DNA of 10,910 nt, taken from Stramenopiles sp. TOSAG23-2 (Eukaryota > Sar). Of the stretch, positions 7,203 to 10,910 are shown one piece after another. Where the stretch lies: positions 1 through 10,910 of the forward strand of contig LT649980.1 of the NCBI GenBank assembly GCA_900128395.1, in the 5' to 3' direction. A program made the translations under genes and the position numbers. Position 1 is the first letter of the stretch. Every line of letters starts with the position of its first letter. Below the pieces are notes generated by a model. That model was given only the letters and a program-made list of their open reading frames with translations, searched no databases and was not told where the DNA came from.

Positions 7203-7254
7203 ACGTGTAAAAAAAAATATATTTTTCCTAATGCATATAGTATTATCATATTTT

Positions 7255-10200
7255 TCAATATTGTTCATTACCAACTAAGATTCCAATTGCTTGATTAATA
7301 AGATCGTCCCGTTTCTTTGGGTACATTGGGGAGTTGGAGTAGGGGGTCAATTGATGCTGTTGTGCCAATGAATTTTCATCATCGATATAAGTGGCTTGTC
7401 TAGATGTAGCTCCTTTTGCCTTGGCAGTGTACCTATATAAATCACCCGATGTACCACTTTTTTCATATCGCATTCTCGGTCCTTTTATTTCTTCAATTGA
7501 ATCTTGGCTCAAATCGCTCTTTGACGACCGTGCGGTCGACATCAATGAATCTGGTGCGTTTAGCTGGTGCTTTTTAACATTGCTTAATCCAGCAGTAAGC
7601 AGCATTTGATTAGTCGAGTCCTTCATATTATTGTCTTTCGTTAGCAGCGTTGGTTCTGTATTTACTCCAACGCCTCCTATATCCTCATCTATATTGCTAC
7701 CCTGATTATCTTGTTCTCGTTTCCATTGATACACCATGCCCATATCTGCGAGTTTCTGTCTAAACAAAGCTTTCTGGCGACCGAGAACACCTCTCCAATT
7801 TTTTTGGATCATCCTTGCCGCTGCGTTGCGCCGTCCGTCGGCTATAGCTTTTTCCTTTCTATATTTTGGCATTTGGTGTCTCACTTTGCAACCTCGAACC
7901 CATGATTGTATTATTATAGCTGAAAGGATTTCTGATCGATCTGGTACTCTAATCCATGATCGCTTCTTAAAGCGCTCTTTTTCTTGTTCGAGCTGATTTC
8001 TCAACTGCTCAGCGGTGGCACGATCCAATTCTCTCTTTTCTCTTGCAGACTCTAAGCCCTCTCTAAACGCTAGTAATTGCCTTTCTTTTTTGGCATTTGT
8101 AACTAATTGTTTTTTGTGCTTCTTCATGAGCCCGCTAAACCTATTCTTTTTCTTTGCTGCCGCTTTTTGCTTCTCTTTCTCTTGATCGTCTTGAATTTTT
8201 TTCTTTAACATTTCATTCTCTTCTCTTTCTCGGTTCAGTTTTATCATTGCAGTTAAAATTTTTCTGTTTTTTCGCACCAATTTCGACATAGACTTGCGTG
8301 TGTGCTGCTGGGCTCTTACGACTTCTGCTGCATGATCTGCTTCTGCCTTTTCCTTTTTCATTTTTAATGTTTGCAATTGCAATTCAAAAGCTTCCTTTGC
8401 TTTTAAATATTTCATCTGCTTCAACACTAACGGTCTAAGGGAATTTTTGGATGCTCTCTTTTCACCTATTAGTTCACTTTGTGATTCTTTTTCCTTCACT
8501 ACCTCTGCTATTTGTTGTATGGCTACATCGCGTTTTTCCTCTAATTGCTGCCGATCTTGCTCTATGGCTGCCAACGATGCCCGCATCTTATCCTCTGACT
8601 CTTCAATCGCTTCTGCTTCTATGCGTTTGCTCTTTTCCTTCTCTTGGTTAAATTTCTTTTCTTGGGCCATTTTTACGGCTTGAACTTTTGATCCACTGCT
8701 CTTTTCACCAATATTTTCTCCAGGCTTTGCATTAATTCTATCTTTAGCTGTAGTTGATGGAGTTGGCCTTTTGTTTATCTTTAAATGAAGCAATGCATTA
8801 TTCATTTTTAGATTACGTATCTGCTTTCTTTCTTTTTTCAGTTCCTTGGCCATCTCTTGGTACTCGTCATATTGCTTTGACAACTTTGCTTTGACAATTA
8901 AAGCACTTTTAATTTTTGTACTTATTTCTTTCAGTTTGGCATCATGTGTTACTTTTAAAATTTCTTTTTCTTGTTCCTCTTCTGCTGCCTGTCTTTCTTT
9001 TTGGTGCTTTAACTCCATCTCTTCCAATTTCTTTTTTAAATTGTCTATTTCGGCATCATTGCTTTCATTTTGTAATTTAATTTTTGCAATTTCTGCGTTT
9101 GCTGCTTCTTCAGCTTTTATTTGCTCTTCTGATGGAACATGTTGAACGGCTACCTTTTGCGGTGGCACTGTATCTTTGGTATTTTCATCAACTTCATCTG
9201 GTACTGCCTCGTCGCCTCCCATACGATCCATATTGCTAAATGGATCGTTGTCTTCCTCTGGTGGCATACTTTCGTCGCCTTCCATTCCAGGAAAGATGTC
9301 GGCATCAATGGCTTCTTCGTCGATTTCAATAGATGCATTTTGAGCGGAACTCAATTTTTCTCGCATTTCTTTAAGTGAAGCCGTCGAACTGTGCACTTCG
9401 CTAACTTTATTATTCAAAACAGATAGTTGCGGATCCGTTGCCTCTAGTGCTTCCATTTTTTCAACAGTAGACAACGCTTCTTTATCTTTCTCCGATTCTT
9501 CAAAATCGAGTTTTCTACTTTTGAGCAACAAACTCTCCTCCTTTAAGGCAGCATCTTGACTTTGTTCAAGCTTCTTCTTTTCACGTTCTAAGCGTATCTC
9601 GATATGTTTAATCCGTTCTTCTACTTCAGTCAAGCGATTTTGATATTTTTCTCGTATGTTAGCCTCATGCCTAGCAGCCTGGTCATTAATGGCCTGCTCT
9701 GAGTTCATTCTCAACTTCGACAATTCAATTTGTTTCGACACTAAAACCTCTAACTTTCCATTTAAAACAGATTGCTTTTTCTTAAGTTCCAGTGCTTTCT
9801 CATCCGGGGCAATGATAATTATATCATTATTGTGGGCTATTTCCGATTTAATTTGCTTTTCTTGAATTGCTGTATTTTCCTCTTCTTCGCCTATTTTGTT
9901 TGCATAGGTCTTCTTCAATGACGAAATGGCATCCCTAAGCTCCTGTTTGATTTGCATCTCAATTTGTCTTTTTGCAGATTTTGCTTCATTTCGTTGCTCT
10001 TCCAGAGAACCTGATGCCTTAGTGAGTACGCCCTCTAATCTTTCTAATCCCCCCTTCAATTTTTCATTTGCCGCCATTTCATCTTCTCTCAATCTCTCTC
10101 TCTTTTCTCTCTCACTTTCCCGCAAATCTAAATCTATCCGATGACTTTCTATTGAAGAAACTTTGATTTCATTATCCAATTTTACAGCTTGTTTTTCCAA

Positions 10201-10910
10201 ATCTTGTATTGCGTATTGACTATCTGCGTCATTACTATTTTGCGCCTTTTTCACTTGGTTTGCCAAAGTTTTTCGCTGTCGTTTCATCTTTTCGAGTTTA
10301 TCCCGTAAAGACAATTTTGTGTCTTCTGCCATAGCATGTAATTCCGACATATGTTCTTCGTGTGTTGCTCGCAAGGTCCTCCTTTCGTCTTGTGTATCAG
10401 AGACAATATTCCACGCTTCATCTGATACATCGTCAATAGCATTTTGCCCTTCAAGAGCATTCGAGATGTTACTTAAAAGTGATGTAACGCTTTCGCTGAT
10501 TGTTAATTCTTTTTTTGTAAATTCGTGATCAATATCATTGGTCATTTCTTTTTCTATGATCTTCATTCTTTCCGCTATGTCAGCCTCTAGTGCTTCTAGT
10601 TGCTGTCTTTCCATCTCATCAACTGCTGCGATCCTCGTTTTTTCGTTAGTATCACGCTCCTCCTCAAGGCACCTTATGACTTCCTCGGCAAATTTATTCA
10701 ATTTCTCTTTTTCATTATCAATTTCTTTAATTTTAATATTCAAACTTTCTATTTGATTTTTTGCACCAGGTGTGTTTTGTCGCGACAATTCATATATGTT
10801 ATCTCTCAAAGCATCTTCCTTCATCTCCAAAATGTATCTTTCACTATCTAAAGATCGAAGAAATGTCGTTAATATGCCTTGCTTTTGTCGAACAAGCTGT
10901 CCCGCCCCCA
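7255..10910 (-). CDS. Large coiled-coil protein with two IQ (calmodulin-binding) motifs, 5' end outside window
   Basis: The frame is open from the right edge to TGA at 7257-7255: 1217 visible residues, numbered here from the codon at 10908. Nothing marks a start: the upstream 26 codons continue in the same style (for example VRQKQGILTTFLRSLDSERY) and the edge is reached without a stop, so the N-terminus is missing. Residues about 15-525 are Glu/Lys/Gln-rich heptad-like coiled coil, with a less charged gap near 115-155. About 527-585 is an acidic, Pro- and Met-containing hinge. About 590-1000 is a second coiled-coil region, interrupted near 712-742 by a Pro/Ser/Gly segment. Two canonical IQ motifs follow: IQSWVRGCKVR (1000-1010) and IQKNWRGVLGR (1034-1044), which usually bind calmodulin or EF-hand light chains. 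A Ser/Thr/Asn-rich tail of about 160 residues ends the protein. A cytoskeletal, centrosomal or flagellar scaffold, or a motor tail, is plausible; the family is not recognised. Confidence 0.9.
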   Translation of the reverse strand, partial: GAGQLVRQKQGILTTFLRSLDSERYILEMKEDALRDNIYELSRQNTPGAKNQIESLNIKIKEIDNEKEKLNKFAEEVIRCLEEERDTNEKTRIAAVDEMERQQLEALEADIAERMKIIEKEMTNDIDHEFTKKELTISESVTSLLSNISNALEGQNAIDDVSDEAWNIVSDTQDERRTLRATHEEHMSELHAMAEDTKLSLRDKLEKMKRQRKTLANQVKKAQNSNDADSQYAIQDLEKQAVKLDNEIKVSSIESHRIDLDLRESEREKRERLREDEMAANEKLKGGLERLEGVLTKASGSLEEQRNEAKSAKRQIEMQIKQELRDAISSLKKTYANKIGEEEENTAIQEKQIKSEIAHNNDIIIIAPDEKALELKKKQSVLNGKLEVLVSKQIELSKLRMNSEQAINDQAARHEANIREKYQNRLTEVEERIKHIEIRLEREKKKLEQSQDAALKEESLLLKSRKLDFEESEKDKEALSTVEKMEALEATDPQLSVLNNKVSEVHSSTASLKEMREKLSSAQNASIEIDEEAIDADIFPGMEGDESMPPEEDNDPFSNMDRMGGDEAVPDEVDENTKDTVPPQKVAVQHVPSEEQIKAEEAANAEIAKIKLQNESNDAEIDNLKKKLEEMELKHQKERQAAEEEQEKEILKVTHDAKLKEISTKIKSALIVKAKLSKQYDEYQEMAKELKKERKQIRNLKMNNALLHLKINKRPTPSTTAKDRINAKPGENIGEKSSGSKVQAVKMAQEKKFNQEKEKSKRIEAEAIEESEDKMRASLAAIEQDRQQLEEKRDVAIQQIAEVVKEKESQSELIGEKRASKNSLRPLVLKQMKYLKAKEAFELQLQTLKMKKEKAEADHAAEVVRAQQHTRKSMSKLVRKNRKILTAMIKLNREREENEMLKKKIQDDQEKEKQKAAAKKKNRFSGLMKKHKKQLVTNAKKERQLLAFREGLESAREKRELDRATAEQLRNQLEQEKERFKKRSWIRVPDRSEILSAIIIQSWVRGCKVRHQMPKYRKEKAIADGRRNAAARMIQKNWRGVLGRQKALFRQKLADMGMVYQWKREQDNQGSNIDEDIGGVGVNTEPTLLTKDNNMKDSTNQMLLTAGLSNVKKHQLNAPDSLMSTARSSKSDLSQDSIEEIKGPRMRYEKSGTSGDLYRYTAKAKGATSRQATYIDDENSLAQQHQLTPYSNSPMYPKKRDDLINQAIGILVGNEQY

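Larger units (their letters stand above)
6536..7254. other. Convergent intergenic region rich in CGTA/TACG palindromes
   Basis: A 719-bp spacer between the 3' ends of two convergent genes. It is very AT-rich yet studded with TACG/CGTA words (about 26 counted by eye). Perfect palindromes include TCGTACGA (6624-6631), CGTATGCATACG (6632-6643), ATACGTAT (6815-6822 and 6923-6930) and TACGCGCGTA (6960-6969). Several imperfect hairpins are listed separately. No open frame of note. The 3' ends and poly(A) sites of both genes must lie here; many AATAAA-like sequences exist and none stands out. Confidence 0.6.

Noticed and set aside
8447-10851. Several plus-strand Ser/Phe/Leu-rich frames of 60-100 codons opposite the coiled-coil gene
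   Set aside because: Lys/Glu/Gln-rich coiled-coil codons give Phe/Ser/Leu frames on the complement. None has an independent domain.

Overview
The window is nuclear DNA of a eukaryote, most likely an AT-rich, intron-poor protist. Three long genes read through without introns and use the standard stops (TGA, TAA, TGA). Start codons have A at -3 and no bacterial ribosome binding sites. The products are eukaryotic types: a mitochondrial complex III assembly factor with a presequence, a type II membrane (Golgi-type) glycosyltransferase, and a giant coiled-coil protein with IQ motifs. Coding and non-coding DNA both carry many AAT/ATT triplet runs, which become Asn runs in proteins. A heterokont or other algal protist would fit, but the sequence alone does not place the organism.

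Layout. Positions 1-400 (minus) hold the N-terminal part of an Asn-rich protein with a myristoylation-type start; it runs off the left edge. A 775-bp divergent intergenic region (401-1175) follows, with a TATA-like site and a good + strand RNA hairpin. At 1176-2294 (plus) is a CBP3/UQCC1-family bc1-complex assembly factor with an unexpected C-terminal WW domain. The next 1.6 kb (2295-3895) is AT-rich and mostly empty. It has purine/pyrimidine tracts, small palindromes and one tentative small spliced gene on the minus strand. At 3896-6535 (plus) is an 879-residue type II membrane protein joining a GT47 exostosin domain to a GT49 (LARGE/B4GAT1-type) domain. A 719-bp convergent intergenic region (6536-7254) is full of CGTA/TACG palindromes. 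From 7255 to the right edge (minus) is a coiled-coil protein of at least 1217 residues with two IQ motifs, open at its 5' end.

There is no operon-like logic; the genes act in different compartments (mitochondrion, Golgi, probably cytoskeleton). The most interesting item is the GT47-GT49 fusion. It has the two-active-site layout of EXT (GT47-GT64) and LARGE (GT8-GT49), and so suggests an enzyme building an alternating glycan. The CBP3-WW fusion is second. I found no tRNA, rRNA, CRISPR array or intact mobile element.
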